A DNA stretch of 64,000 nucleotides, from NCBI GenBank assembly GCA_965228415.1, contig OZ245814.1:7006001-7070000 (forward strand), read 5' to 3'. The DNA is from Agaribacillus sp965228415. GTDB taxonomy: Bacteria > Bacteroidota > Bacteroidia > Cytophagales > Cyclobacteriaceae. The stretch's first letter is position 1. Each line of letters starts with the position of its first letter. The position numbers and the translations under genes are program-made. The notes below the pieces were generated by a model. That model searched no databases. It was not told the origin of the DNA and saw only the letters and a list, made by a program, of their open reading frames with translations. Below, in pieces: positions 37,948 to 47,585 of this stretch.

Positions 37948-38439
37948 AACATTTTTCACTGTCTCATCCAACAGATCAAAATGTGCCAGAAGCTTTTCGA
38001 CAAACTCCCGGAAGGCGCCGTCTCCACCTTTTTTAGAAAGCGTCCATTTGGCCTCCTTTTGTATATATGCAGGGGCGTTTGGCGGAGAGGCACTGATCCC
38101 GGCCTTTCTTAAAAGCTTGACATCGTTAAAATCATCGCCGACGTAGGCAATCTCGTCCAGGGTCAGTCCCAGTTCCTGGCATAGCTCGAGCGCTTTGCTA
38201 AGTTTGTTTTGTACACCCTGATACAGGTATTCAATTTTTAGTTTTTCCGCTCTTCTCCTGACAATTTCGGTTTTTTCGCCGGTGATAATGCAGATGGGAA
38301 TATTCAGCTTTTTCAATAGCAATACACCGGCACCATCGTTGACGTTAAATTTTTTAAACTCATTGCCGGTGTTATCATAGTACATTCCTCCGTCCGTCCA
38401 CACACCGTCAATATCCGTAACAACCAATTTAATATGCAT
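37930..38439 (-). CDS. KdsC-like HAD phosphatase
   Basis: This 169-residue HAD-superfamily phosphatase of the KdsC type has the nucleophile motif VVTDIDGVWTDGGMYY, motif II Thr/Ser in IITGEKTEIV, and motif IV YVGDDFNDVKLLRKAG. KdsC-like enzymes dephosphorylate KDO-8-P or related ulosonate phosphates such as KDN-9-P. Its location 2 bases after the NeuB-like gene makes an ulosonate-phosphate substrate likely. It has no cap domain, as in the tetrameric KdsC family. Confidence 0.88.
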   Translation of the reverse strand: MHIKLVVTDIDGVWTDGGMYYDNTGNEFKKFNVNDGAGVLLLKKLNIPICIITGEKTEIVRRRAEKLKIEYLYQGVQNKLSKALELCQELGLTLDEIAYVGDDFNDVKLLRKAGISASPPNAPAYIQKEAKWTLSKKGGDGAFREFVEKLLAHFDLLDETVKNVLDDFS

Positions 38440-38441
38440 GT

Positions 38442-39494
38442 TTATTGAAACATTTTTGGGTAGATAATCTCATTAGCACTGATGTCCTCGGCAGCAATTT
38501 TTCCAATTACCTCACTTTTTTGTGACCATTTTAGCCCATCACCAGGGCTTAAAAGGTGCAGGTATTCTTCCCGGATGGTTTCACCCTTTTTGATGAAACA
38601 GTTGCTGGCAATAGATCTCTCCAGCTTTACCTGGGTATCTTTTACCACTTCTTCTATAAAAATAGCTTCCTGTCCCAGGGATGATTCAAGGTTTCTGATA
38701 TCCCTTACCAAACGATAGATACCATCTGGTCCCAGGGAACCCTGATGGTCTGAGCCCTTCATATTTCTGTCCAAAGTGATATGCTTTTCAATGATGGTGG
38801 CGCCTAGGGCCACCGCGGCAATAGGAGCCATAATGCCTATAGAATGATCGGAATAGCCAATTGTATATTGAGGATAACGTTTGGCAAGATAATGAATGGT
38901 TTTCAGGTTAATATGACTGTATTCTGCCGGGTATTGTGAAAGGCAGTGCAGAATTGCAATCTGTTCGTGATGTTTTGTAATGACCGACAGCGCCTCATCA
39001 ATTTCCTTTTCGCCTCCCATGCCTGTGGAAAGAATGATGGGTATTTTGGTTTCGGCCATGGCTTCCAGCAAAGGTAAATTGGTAAGATCCCTGGAAGCCA
39101 CCTTGAGCCTGTCCGGCGTAAAGAGTTTTACAAGATTAACACATTTAACCGCACATAAGGTCTCCACAAATTCCAATCCTTTTGACCTGGCATATAGATA
39201 TAACTCATGGTGCTCCTCGTCAGCCAGTTCCAGGTATTTCCGATGCTCTCCATACGTTTTTCCAAATGAATGTGGAGAGTCGTAAGGCCGTTGCATGGCG
39301 GAGGTAGTCAACTCTTCTGTTAAATCCCTTTTCGTCAGTTTAATGGCAGTCATTTTCGCCAGTTCCCTGTTAAACAGGGGGTCCAGGACAGGTTGAGCGG
39401 CGATATCTATAAGTTGCTTGGCTATATCTACCGAGCCGTTATGATTTTGTCCTATTTCACCGATAATATAGGTTGCTTCCTTTTTATTTTTCAT
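38442..39494 (-). CDS. NeuB/SpsE-family ulosonic acid synthase
   Basis: This 350-residue enzyme condenses phosphoenolpyruvate with a hexose or ManNAc-type sugar (or its 6-phosphate) to an ulosonic acid. The N-terminal IIGEIGQNHNGSVDIAKQLI, the LKVASRDLTNLPLLEAM and IILSTGMG core, YTIGYSDHSIG, the AAVALGATIIEKHITLDR segment, and a C-terminal SAF domain (LERSIASNCFIKKGETI) are clear. The usual 'AGADAVKFQ' segment is replaced by a MTAIKLTKRDLTEEL type. It overlaps the SpsF-like gene by 11 bases. Sialate, KDN and related products cannot be told apart here. Confidence 0.9.
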   Translation of the reverse strand: MKNKKEATYIIGEIGQNHNGSVDIAKQLIDIAAQPVLDPLFNRELAKMTAIKLTKRDLTEELTTSAMQRPYDSPHSFGKTYGEHRKYLELADEEHHELYLYARSKGLEFVETLCAVKCVNLVKLFTPDRLKVASRDLTNLPLLEAMAETKIPIILSTGMGGEKEIDEALSVITKHHEQIAILHCLSQYPAEYSHINLKTIHYLAKRYPQYTIGYSDHSIGIMAPIAAVALGATIIEKHITLDRNMKGSDHQGSLGPDGIYRLVRDIRNLESSLGQEAIFIEEVVKDTQVKLERSIASNCFIKKGETIREEYLHLLSPGDGLKWSQKSEVIGKIAAEDISANEIIYPKMFQ

Positions 39495-40245
39495 TGGCTT
39501 TAATCTGGCCCTCCATTTTTGTTATGAGCATCGGATGATGATCTACGACCTCAATAATTTCATTAAGAGATATTTGCAAAGGTGTTTTTCCAAGCAATTT
39601 TAAAATTTCCTGGGCTGATTTAAAATCATCTTCTGTATCGATGGTCAACCTGATATCCAACCGGCCGGCAACAACCCGCGGTGCAGGCAACCATTTGATA
39701 TTAAAATCAGCCGGATTTTCGTAGATATAATTGGTTACATGCTCCAGGTAGCATGGTTCGGTTGTGACTGTTTGTACTTTCTCGAGTGCGGATAGTTTGA
39801 CGAATTCTGCAAAGAATCCGTGATGGGACTTGATGGCCGGTCTGCCGTCTGACAGCTGAAAGGAAATGTAATCAAATCCCTCATGGGCTTCCGCATAATT
39901 CACCAGTTGACTGAGATGGTAGGCATCCAAAAATGGATTATCGGCACATACCCTGACGGCGCCCGCAATTTTATAATGACGGGAGGCTTCAATGAAGCGC
40001 TTAAGCACGTCGGCCTCGTCTCCTCTGAAACAGTTGATGCCCTTTCTCGCTGCCAAATCAGCCAATACATCGTTTTCTTTGTTAGTGGATGTGGCCAGTA
40101 CGACTGGCGTACCGGTAAGCCCATGCAGTATTTTATCAATCAATATCTCCAATATCCCCTGGTCCTGATAAAAAGGAATCAGGATCTTATTTTTTAATCG
40201 GGTTGATCCGGTTCTTGCCTGAATGATTACACCAACACCTGACAT
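39484..40245 (-). CDS. SpsF-like / acylneuraminate cytidylyltransferase-family protein
   Basis: This 253-residue nucleotidyltransferase begins VGVIIQARTGSTRLKNKIL, the NTP-binding loop of SpsF/CMP-sugar synthetases. It continues with VVLATSTNKENDVLADLAARKG, RGDEADVLKRF, RVCADNPFLD and LTIDTEDDF. It is predicted to activate an ulosonic acid to its CMP form. It is 1 base downstream of the YfhO-like gene and overlaps the NeuB-like gene, giving a tightly coupled set. Confidence 0.87.
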   Translation of the reverse strand: MSGVGVIIQARTGSTRLKNKILIPFYQDQGILEILIDKILHGLTGTPVVLATSTNKENDVLADLAARKGINCFRGDEADVLKRFIEASRHYKIAGAVRVCADNPFLDAYHLSQLVNYAEAHEGFDYISFQLSDGRPAIKSHHGFFAEFVKLSALEKVQTVTTEPCYLEHVTNYIYENPADFNIKWLPAPRVVAGRLDIRLTIDTEDDFKSAQEILKLLGKTPLQISLNEIIEVVDHHPMLITKMEGQIKANEK

Positions 40246-40246
40246 A

Positions 40247-42712
40247 TCACATCAATTCTCTTCGTACGGAAATGCCGATGCCGGCCAGTGTGACAATGAT
40301 TAATATGAGGTTTGAAACCAACATGCCTTTGTTGCCGATATAATATGAATTTGGCTTAAAGAAAAATTCGATGACATGATTACCTGATTTGACAGGCAGG
40401 GCCCTTAACACATAGTTGGCCCGCAGAATATCCACGGGTTCGCCGTCAATCGTTGCCTTCCAGCCAACCGGGTAAAATATTTCTGAGAATACGGCTAAAC
40501 CATCACCTGATAAATCGGCTTTGTACTTAAGGTAATTTGGCTTGTATTCTTCTAGTTGTACGGTGCCGGTACCATTGAATGTGGCGGCGGGTAATTCGTT
40601 TTGGCTGACATCTATTACCGCCTGTTTTTTCGTGTCGATCTCCTTCAGTGTATTAATTTCTTCGTCGGGGCTATTAACCTTCTTGATTTCTGATACCAGC
40701 CAGGCATTACCATTATTATCGGGATTTTGAATGACGGCGTTGGCCGTATTTCCAGCTTTAAAATACTTAGTATTAAGCATATTTAGAACGCCGTAATTTT
40801 CCATATCGGTACCGCCTTTTTGTACTTCTCCAATCCAGGCGTTTATTTCCTCACCGATGCAATTTTCAATCAGGTCCTGGTAACGTCTCATTTTTGCCCC
40901 ATGATAGCCACCAAGGGATTTGTGGAAATAAGAAGTTTGAGCATTGTTAAATGGATCTGTAAGGTCAAAGACGCGATAGCTTAATGCCTTGTCTTTTCGG
41001 ATTAATTTATCGGCTTCGCTTTCCGGGAAAAATGCTCTTTCCGGACTTTTCTTAAAATTCTCACTGCCCATAAAACGACTACTGACCAGCCCCGTATCCA
41101 GGGTGATCAGGAGGATGAACAATGCGGAGAAAGTAATTTCGGACAGCTTCTTTTTAAAATAAAAATAAATCAAAGAGGCACTGCCTATAATGAAAAAGAG
41201 TGATCTCAAAGCATCATTCCGCAACAGTGAGGCCCTGTCCTGCCTTAGGGCATCAAGAAACCAAATCGGGTAACTGCTGTAGGGTTCCCGGGCATCTATG
41301 GCGCCGCGAAAACCTCCTATCCACGAGTAAAAAACCATGAGCAATGTAATACCCCCGGTAATCCCCAGGCTTAAAAGCAGGTATCGTTGGGTTTTCTGAT
41401 TCAGGCCGTTCTTTAGGAGTTTTTCCAGACCAATAAAACCAAACAGGGTCAGACTAAAAATGGTGATGATAATGGCGAAAGTAACGGAGCGGAGTTTGTT
41501 GTAACCCGGCAGATAATCAAAAATAAAATGGTTGAAGGAGGAGAAACTATCTCCCCAGCTGAGTACGATCCCCAGCAGTATACAAATTGTCAACCAAATT
41601 TTTAAGGGCTTATCAACCACAAAAACCCCAATCACAAACAGAAAAACGGCAATGGCGCCAACATAATAAGGTTTGGTACCCGGCTGATTCCCCCAATAGG
41701 TAGGCACTGCTTTTAATTGCTGCGCCACCTGCGCAGGCGGTACGCCGTTGGCCTTGAGCGCCCTGCCAAGGTTTGAATCTTTGTCCAGTTCCTGTACAGA
41801 AGAGCCTCCCATAAAATCCGGCACAAACAGCACCAAGGGTTCCATGATGCCATTACTGTATTGAAAGGCATAATCTTTTGCCAATCCCTGCTGGCTTTGA
41901 TTGGAGTCGTTGCCTTTGGTTAGCTCACTTTTACCTCTTATGGAGTATTTGGCGTATTCGGCAATGGTCCACACTATTCCCAGGTTGCAACCAACTCCGA
42001 GTATGGCTGCAATCGATAGTAATCCCACTGTTTTTGCGAAAGTATTTAACTGTTTTTCTTTGATGGCAAAGATCAAATGGATCAAACCATACAACACAAC
42101 GATCAATAACAAATAATAGGTAATCTGGACGTGATTTACGCGCAAATGCAAAGCGAGCCCCAACCCGGTCAAAATAAAGCCCCACCAATATTTTTTCTGA
42201 AATGCCAGGTGGACGCCAGCGATTACCAGGGGCATATAGGCAATGGCGGCTATCCTGTAATTATGCCCTGCGACAAGTCCTATAAAATTGTATGAGGTGA
42301 GCCCAAATATGAGGGCGCCCCCAATAGCCAGTAGCGGCCTTACGCCAAAAGCGATCAACAGGATGTAGAATGATAAAAATGCAGAAAAGATAATTCTGGC
42401 AGGACTTGGTAAGAAAAGTGTGAACAGACTTTCAACATGTTCAATTAAATTGCCACTAAATTTTGTGTTGATCAAATACCCCGGCATACCGCCAAACATG
42501 GAATTAGTCCAAAGCCCTTCTTCTCCGGTTTCCGCCCGGTAATCCAGTAATTCTTTAGCGCCACCTTCCCATTGCAGGATGTCATGTTGTGAGAGGGTTT
42601 TTTCTTCAAAAAAAAGGGGACTAAAAAAGATAAGCGTAATAATCAGGAATAGGACAATGGCTAACAAATGCGGAAGGATGTCGGACTTAAAATCTACATT
42701 TATTTTTTTCAT
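40247..42712 (-). CDS. YfhO-family multi-spanning membrane protein (GT-C-like)
   Basis: This protein has about 821 residues with a dozen or more membrane segments and a large periplasmic C-terminal domain (GWKATIDGEPVDILRANYVLRALPVKSGNHVIEFFF), which is the YfhO signature. YfhO proteins are thought to be GT-C glycosyltransferases acting on lipid-linked sugars outside the membrane. The early Asp-containing loop (LSQHDILQWEGG) would be the catalytic region. I chose the ATG at 42712 over the TTG at 42730. It is co-directional with and 1 base from the ulosonate set. Confidence 0.85.
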   Translation of the reverse strand: MKKINVDFKSDILPHLLAIVLFLIITLIFFSPLFFEEKTLSQHDILQWEGGAKELLDYRAETGEEGLWTNSMFGGMPGYLINTKFSGNLIEHVESLFTLFLPSPARIIFSAFLSFYILLIAFGVRPLLAIGGALIFGLTSYNFIGLVAGHNYRIAAIAYMPLVIAGVHLAFQKKYWWGFILTGLGLALHLRVNHVQITYYLLLIVVLYGLIHLIFAIKEKQLNTFAKTVGLLSIAAILGVGCNLGIVWTIAEYAKYSIRGKSELTKGNDSNQSQQGLAKDYAFQYSNGIMEPLVLFVPDFMGGSSVQELDKDSNLGRALKANGVPPAQVAQQLKAVPTYWGNQPGTKPYYVGAIAVFLFVIGVFVVDKPLKIWLTICILLGIVLSWGDSFSSFNHFIFDYLPGYNKLRSVTFAIIITIFSLTLFGFIGLEKLLKNGLNQKTQRYLLLSLGITGGITLLMVFYSWIGGFRGAIDAREPYSSYPIWFLDALRQDRASLLRNDALRSLFFIIGSASLIYFYFKKKLSEITFSALFILLITLDTGLVSSRFMGSENFKKSPERAFFPESEADKLIRKDKALSYRVFDLTDPFNNAQTSYFHKSLGGYHGAKMRRYQDLIENCIGEEINAWIGEVQKGGTDMENYGVLNMLNTKYFKAGNTANAVIQNPDNNGNAWLVSEIKKVNSPDEEINTLKEIDTKKQAVIDVSQNELPAATFNGTGTVQLEEYKPNYLKYKADLSGDGLAVFSEIFYPVGWKATIDGEPVDILRANYVLRALPVKSGNHVIEFFFKPNSYYIGNKGMLVSNLILIIVTLAGIGISVRRELM

Positions 42713-42871
42713 AAAAATATTTTTTCGCAAGGCATTGGACCAAAGACTAACTGTCTAACAAGCTTCCTGGCAAGTCTGGAGCCTGGCTGATTACTTAAGT
42801 ATAATTGTTCCTCTAAACTATCAAATCATTTTTCAACTTAAAAATTTAAATATGATTTGCCGCGGGCACTA

Positions 42872-43825
42872 TTATTTGTTTTCGGCGGCAAAGTCGGAAG
42901 GGCCGACCCCGGTTTCGGCGTCGTACATATTCTTCGCCCAATCAAATCCTGATTTTAAATGTAAATCTCTTTGAGGAAAGGGTATTTCTATTTTGTTATC
43001 CCTGAATTTTTTAAGGATAGCGTAGTATAATTGACTTTTTAATATTAGGGGGCGTTCGGTATAACTGTTGGTCCAGACCACCAGGTAAAATACCAGGGCG
43101 CTGTCACCAAAAGAATCAAATAACACATCCGGTGCCGGTTTGCTTAACACGCCATTATTTTCCTCGGCTACCTCCATCAACAACCTTCGCACAAACCTCG
43201 GATCTTCCTGGTAAGAAACGCCTACCGGGAATTTAAATCGTACTTTCCTGTCATTGTGGCTCCAGTTGATAACCTGGTTGTCTATAAAATGGGAGTTAGG
43301 TACAATGACCGAAATGTTATCGTTGGTTAAAACCGTGGTGGCTCTGGCGGCAATATCCACTACATCCCCATCCAATTCTCCGACCTGAATGCGGTCACCC
43401 ACTTTAATGGGTCTTTCAAAAATTATAATTAACCCGGATATGAAATTGTTCGTGATGTTTTGCAGGCCAAATCCGATTCCAACACCCAGTGCGCCGAAAA
43501 CAATTCCCAAAGTGCTAAGGTTAATGCCGGCAGTTTGAATGATGATCAGGAAACCGATGACCAAAATTACATATTTCGTCATCGTGCCAATGGACTGGGC
43601 AAGGCCAGGGTCTATTTTTTTTGACCTTTTTAGAATGCGATTAACTAAAAAATTCCGAAACCGGTTGGCCAGGAATATCACAATGACAACTGAAAATATC
43701 AGGGTGATCATCGAGATGAGCGTAATGGAAGTTTTTCCTATGGAAAAAAGTTCGGTGGTAAACACACGGATCACCGGTCCGAAAAGTTCTTCCAAATACT
43801 CGAATATTTCAGTGATTTTTTTCAT
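42872..43825 (-). CDS. MscS-family mechanosensitive ion channel
   Basis: This 317-residue channel protects against hypo-osmotic shock. There are three membrane segments; the pore-lining TM3 matches GIVFGALGVGIGFGLQNITNNFISGLIIIFERPIKVGD, split over residues about 105-145 with the expected Gly/Ala packing. It is followed by the beta domain (VGELDGDVVDIAARATTVLTNDN, VIVPNS) and a mixed C-terminal domain. No additional regulatory domain is seen. Confidence 0.93.
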   Translation of the reverse strand: MKKITEIFEYLEELFGPVIRVFTTELFSIGKTSITLISMITLIFSVVIVIFLANRFRNFLVNRILKRSKKIDPGLAQSIGTMTKYVILVIGFLIIIQTAGINLSTLGIVFGALGVGIGFGLQNITNNFISGLIIIFERPIKVGDRIQVGELDGDVVDIAARATTVLTNDNISVIVPNSHFIDNQVINWSHNDRKVRFKFPVGVSYQEDPRFVRRLLMEVAEENNGVLSKPAPDVLFDSFGDSALVFYLVVWTNSYTERPLILKSQLYYAILKKFRDNKIEIPFPQRDLHLKSGFDWAKNMYDAETGVGPSDFAAENK

Positions 43826-43869
43826 AATCTAAACCGGAACTCATGTAAATATAAATAATTTACAATTTA

Positions 43870-45081
43870 TTAAATGGTCAGCAATAAAGAGCTATCTCCA
43901 TAGCTTAAAAAACGATAGTCTTTTTCCAATGCTTCCTTATAAACTTTTCGCCAGTCTTCTCCTATAAAAGCTGCTACCAGCAACATTAGGGTTGAACCGG
44001 GCATGTGGTAGTTAGTGATTAATCCATTACAAATTTTAAACCGATAACCCGGGAATATCATGATTTCCGTTTCCCCGTAGATTGTCTCGACTTTGGCCTC
44101 ATTCATATAGCTGATGATGGCCTGCAAAGCATCTTTTTTTGAAGGCAAGTCATTTTCCTCATAGGCTATGAGCTTGCTTATATGAAATTTCTGATCTTTT
44201 TCTTTCAGCAGCTTTACCCCAAACCAATAAATACTTTCCAGTGTACGCATGCTTGTGGTACCTACAGCAATAACCCGGGTGTCATGGGCATATAAATTTT
44301 TGATGTTTTCGAGAGAAATACCAACCTGCTCCCGGTGCATGGGGTGATCCAGCACATTTTTTTCTTTAATCGGTTGAAACGTTCCGGCGCCTACATGCAA
44401 GGTAAGATAATCGAGCAGGTGTCCGTTTTCTCCCAATTGACTGATCAGGTCCTCCGTAAAGTGAAGCCCGGCAGTAGGAGCGGCCACTGCCCCGGCATGA
44501 TCTGAATAGACGGTTTGATACCTGGGTAAATCACTTTGATCTGCCTGCCGACGGATATAAGGGGGCAGGGGTATTTTGCCAAAAGTCTCGATCACATCCA
44601 CAAAGTGCATGTCAGGATGATCCCATGCGAAATTAATAATCTTCTTTTCCCGGTTTTCAATACTTGCCTGCAACTGCACGCTCTGACCTTCATAATTTAC
44701 AGTCTGAGAAAGCGTTTGCTCATCTTTCCACCGCTTCAAATTGCCAACCATACAATGCCACGAACATCCCGTTTTTGTTTGCATGGCCTGGTTGATGTCT
44801 TTAACAGGCGCCTCGGGCTGAAGCAGAAAAACTTCAATAACCGCCCCCGTAGTCTTTTGAAAAAACAACCGGGCAGGAATGACGCGGGTATCATTAAAAA
44901 AAAGAAGGCTATTGGCGGGTAAATAATTTTGGATGTCTTTAAAAATACTGTGTTGGATCTTTCCATTTCGATAGACCAATAACTTTGACTCTTCACGTTT
45001 CTCCAGAGGGTATTGAGCAATTTTTTCCTCCGGAAGGACATAAAAAAAATCCTTTAAATCTATTTGCGGCAGCTTATTCAT
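43870..45081 (-). CDS. queA: S-adenosylmethionine:tRNA ribosyltransferase-isomerase QueA
   Basis: QueA transfers the ribosyl moiety of SAM to preQ1 in tRNA to form epoxyqueuosine. LLFFNDTRVIPARL, VAAPTAGLHFTEDLI, LHVGAGTFQPI and HMPGSTLMLLVAAF are typical. I chose the ATG at 45081 (MNKLPQIDLKDFFY, 403 residues). The longer frame to 45171 would run into the upstream pyrophosphatase gene and encodes a non-homologous leader. Confidence 0.95.
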   Translation of the reverse strand: MNKLPQIDLKDFFYVLPEEKIAQYPLEKREESKLLVYRNGKIQHSIFKDIQNYLPANSLLFFNDTRVIPARLFFQKTTGAVIEVFLLQPEAPVKDINQAMQTKTGCSWHCMVGNLKRWKDEQTLSQTVNYEGQSVQLQASIENREKKIINFAWDHPDMHFVDVIETFGKIPLPPYIRRQADQSDLPRYQTVYSDHAGAVAAPTAGLHFTEDLISQLGENGHLLDYLTLHVGAGTFQPIKEKNVLDHPMHREQVGISLENIKNLYAHDTRVIAVGTTSMRTLESIYWFGVKLLKEKDQKFHISKLIAYEENDLPSKKDALQAIISYMNEAKVETIYGETEIMIFPGYRFKICNGLITNYHMPGSTLMLLVAAFIGEDWRKVYKEALEKDYRFLSYGDSSLLLTI

Positions 45082-45130
45082 AATGACAGAGCAGGCCGGG
45101 GAGCATGCTAAAAATAAAATATTACAGGTT

Positions 45131-45634
45131 TTAATTTTTACCTTCGGCAAACCTTTGTTTTGCCCTGGCAATCACCGCGATGGCTTCTTCCTTTGGCTCC
45201 CAGCCTTCTATACCTACTTTTTTATTTTCCAAATCTTTGTACACTTGAAAAAAGTGCTCAATTTCATTGATCAAATGTGGGTTTACCTGATCCAGGCTTA
45301 CTATTTTATTCCATTGCGGATCATGTACCGGCACACATAAAATCTTGGCGTCAGGGCCTTTTTCATCAGCCATTCTAAACAACCCAATAGGACTTACCTC
45401 AATCAGACATCCTGGAAAGGTAGGTTCTGTCACAAGCACCAGGGCGTCCAGCGCGTCGCCATCCAGGGCCAGGGTTTCGGGAAAAAAACCGTAATCGCTG
45501 GGGTAGTGCATCGATGAAAATATCATTCGATCGTAACGGATCATCTTTTTTTCATAATCGTACTCGTATTTATTGCGGCTTCCCTTGGGAATTTCAACAA
45601 CAACATCCAGTGTAAATTTTGCGCTATCTGACAT
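45131..45634 (-). CDS. ppa: Inorganic pyrophosphatase (family I)
   Basis: This 167-residue cytoplasmic enzyme hydrolyses pyrophosphate to two phosphates. It shows EIPKGSRNKYEYD, RMIFSSMHYPSDYGFFPETL, the metal-binding aspartates in LDGDALDALVL and the later DPQWN. The length and motifs match family I enzymes. It lies 49 bases upstream of queA on the same strand. Confidence 0.95.
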   Translation of the reverse strand: MSDSAKFTLDVVVEIPKGSRNKYEYDYEKKMIRYDRMIFSSMHYPSDYGFFPETLALDGDALDALVLVTEPTFPGCLIEVSPIGLFRMADEKGPDAKILCVPVHDPQWNKIVSLDQVNPHLINEIEHFFQVYKDLENKKVGIEGWEPKEEAIAVIARAKQRFAEGKN

Positions 45635-45767
45635 GATTCTTCTGATAAATTTATTTTTAGGCGAAAGTAATAATATTGCCCAGTTGCTTCAATAAATTGA
45701 TTGAAAAGAATTTATAAAATAACCGCAAAATTTTAGATGTCTCGATTTCTAACTTTAAATTAGATGC

Positions 45768-46841
45768 ATGACTTTGCATTTCCACCAAAAGAAACACACC
45801 CTTAATTTTAAATTTAGAGCCGGAACCTCCCGTGGAAGTTTAACTTCCAGAGACAGTTATTATGTGTTCCTAACAGATAAGCACCAGGGAATTCAGGGGA
45901 TAGGAGAAGCAAGTCCGCTAAAATTGCTGAGTATTGATGACCGCAATGACCTGGCAACGCTCATTCAGGAGTTTGGCCTTCATTTTACCAATATACCGGC
46001 GCTCACCCAGGCCAGAGAGGTCTATGAATTGGTCGCAACCACCATTCCGCCTGAATTACCTTCGTTAAGATTTGCTTTCGAAACGGCATTACTGGACTTG
46101 CTAAATGGTGGTAAAAGGATACTTTTTGACAACAACTTTAGCCATTCCCAGGTGCCTATACCTATTAATGGTCTGATATGGATGGGAAACGAAAAGTTTA
46201 TGATGGACCAGGTCCGGGCAAAGCTGGATGCAGGGTTTAATTGTATTAAAATGAAAATAGGAGCCATAGATTTTGAGAAGGAACTGGCTATTCTTTCCTT
46301 CATAAGATCAAGATATACCAAAGAACAAATCACGTTGAGGGTTGATGCCAACGGTGCTTTTACCGCAGCTGAGGCACCGGAAAAATTAGAGCGACTTGCG
46401 GCTTTGGATATACATTCTATTGAGCAGCCATTGCCAGCCGGCCAGCTGACAGCCATGGGTGATTTGTGCCGACAACAGGTTTTGCCTATCGCTCTTGATG
46501 AGGAGTTAATCGGTATTACCGGCAAACCGGATAAACTGAATTTACTGGAAACGATCCGGCCACAATATATAATTCTTAAACCCACCTTGTTGGGCGGGTT
46601 TTTGAGCACTATGGAGTGGATAGAAATCGCAGAGCTATTGGGAATAGGCTGGTGGATAACTTCAGCCCTGGAGTCCAACATCGGCTTAAACGCTATATGT
46701 CAGTTTACTGCGCAATATCCGGTTCAGTTACCTCAGGGTTTAGGAACCGGTCAGCTGTATACCAACAATGTTGAATCACCCCTTGAAGTTAAGCATGGTC
46801 AAATTTCTTATAACCTTGATCGCCATTGGGGCTGTCTTTAA
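45768..46841 (+). CDS. menC: o-Succinylbenzoate synthase-like enolase-superfamily enzyme
   Basis: This 357-residue muconate-lactonising-type enzyme has the catalytic KxK (CIKMKIG), metal ligands in LRVDANGAF, IEQPLP and LDEELIG, and a second Lys in YIILKPTLLGGF. The C-terminal TSALESNIGLNAICQFTAQYP and GLGTGQLYTNNVESPL pattern is what I recall from Bacteroidota MenC rather than dipeptide epimerases. Dehydration of SHCHC to o-succinylbenzoate for menaquinone is therefore the preferred reaction. No other men gene is nearby, so a dipeptide epimerase remains a possible alternative. Confidence 0.75.
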   Translation: MTLHFHQKKHTLNFKFRAGTSRGSLTSRDSYYVFLTDKHQGIQGIGEASPLKLLSIDDRNDLATLIQEFGLHFTNIPALTQAREVYELVATTIPPELPSLRFAFETALLDLLNGGKRILFDNNFSHSQVPIPINGLIWMGNEKFMMDQVRAKLDAGFNCIKMKIGAIDFEKELAILSFIRSRYTKEQITLRVDANGAFTAAEAPEKLERLAALDIHSIEQPLPAGQLTAMGDLCRQQVLPIALDEELIGITGKPDKLNLLETIRPQYIILKPTLLGGFLSTMEWIEIAELLGIGWWITSALESNIGLNAICQFTAQYPVQLPQGLGTGQLYTNNVESPLEVKHGQISYNLDRHWGCL

Positions 46842-46859
46842 TTACTAAAAATTAAAATT

Positions 46860-47585
46860 ATGAATGAGGCTAATTTGCATGACGGTGGAAAAGTTTTGTT
46901 TTTTAAATCAGAGTATATTGGGGAATTTGTGTACGGAGGAATTGACGGGGCCATTACGACCTTTGCGGTAGTTGCCGGCGCTGCGGGGGCCGGGGCGGAC
47001 CTTTCCTGGGTATTAATATTTGGCTTTGCCAATTTATTGGCAGATGGGTTTTCCATGTCGGTGGGCAATTTTTTTTCAAGCAAAGCCGAGCATGCCAATT
47101 TTGAAAAACATAAGGCGATTGAATATTGGGAAATTGAGCACAAGAGGGCATCTGAAGTCCAGGAAATTGAGGATATTTTCAGGGCCAAGGGGTTTGAGGG
47201 AAAATTGCTTGACCAGGTAGTTGAGGTAATTACTTCAAATAAAAATGTATGGGTGGATACGATGATGAAAGAGGAACTGGAGATGATAAAGGATACAAGA
47301 AAACCCATTAACACGGCCTTAGCTACATTTATTGCCTTTGTTTTGGTAGGATTAATTCCTTTAAGCTCCTATCTGATGGCCATTTGGATAGAAATGGACA
47401 CTCAGTTGCTATTTCCTATTTCCTGCGTCGCCACAGGATTTGCCATGGCAGTGATTGGCTATTTAAAGGGTTTCGTCACCAGGGCCAATTATCTGAAGTC
47501 GGTTGCGGAAACTGTGTTATTAGGTGGTCTTGCAGCCTTCTTAGCCTATTTTGTGGGTGAAATACTAGGATCCTATTTCAGTTAA
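46860..47585 (+). CDS. VIT1/CCC1-family membrane protein (Fe/Mn transporter-like)
   Basis: This 241-residue protein has five hydrophobic segments. The first carries YGGIDGAITTFAVVAGAAGAG and GFANLLADGFSMSVGNFFSSKAE, hallmark motifs of VIT1/CCC1 transporters that move Fe2+ or Mn2+ out of the cytoplasm. A charged cytoplasmic helical stretch (residues about 75-140, rich in Glu) corresponds to the metal-binding domain. It begins 18 bases after the menC-like gene. Confidence 0.9.
   Translation: MNEANLHDGGKVLFFKSEYIGEFVYGGIDGAITTFAVVAGAAGAGADLSWVLIFGFANLLADGFSMSVGNFFSSKAEHANFEKHKAIEYWEIEHKRASEVQEIEDIFRAKGFEGKLLDQVVEVITSNKNVWVDTMMKEELEMIKDTRKPINTALATFIAFVLVGLIPLSSYLMAIWIEMDTQLLFPISCVATGFAMAVIGYLKGFVTRANYLKSVAETVLLGGLAAFLAYFVGEILGSYFS

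Noticed and set aside
45082..45171. Longer QueA start
   Set aside because: It would overlap the pyrophosphatase gene and encodes a non-family leader; ATG 45081 fits better.
45768..46841. L-Ala-D/L-Glu dipeptide epimerase
   Set aside because: The C-terminal SALESNIGLNAI / GLGTGQLYTNN pattern fits MenC better; kept only as an alternative.
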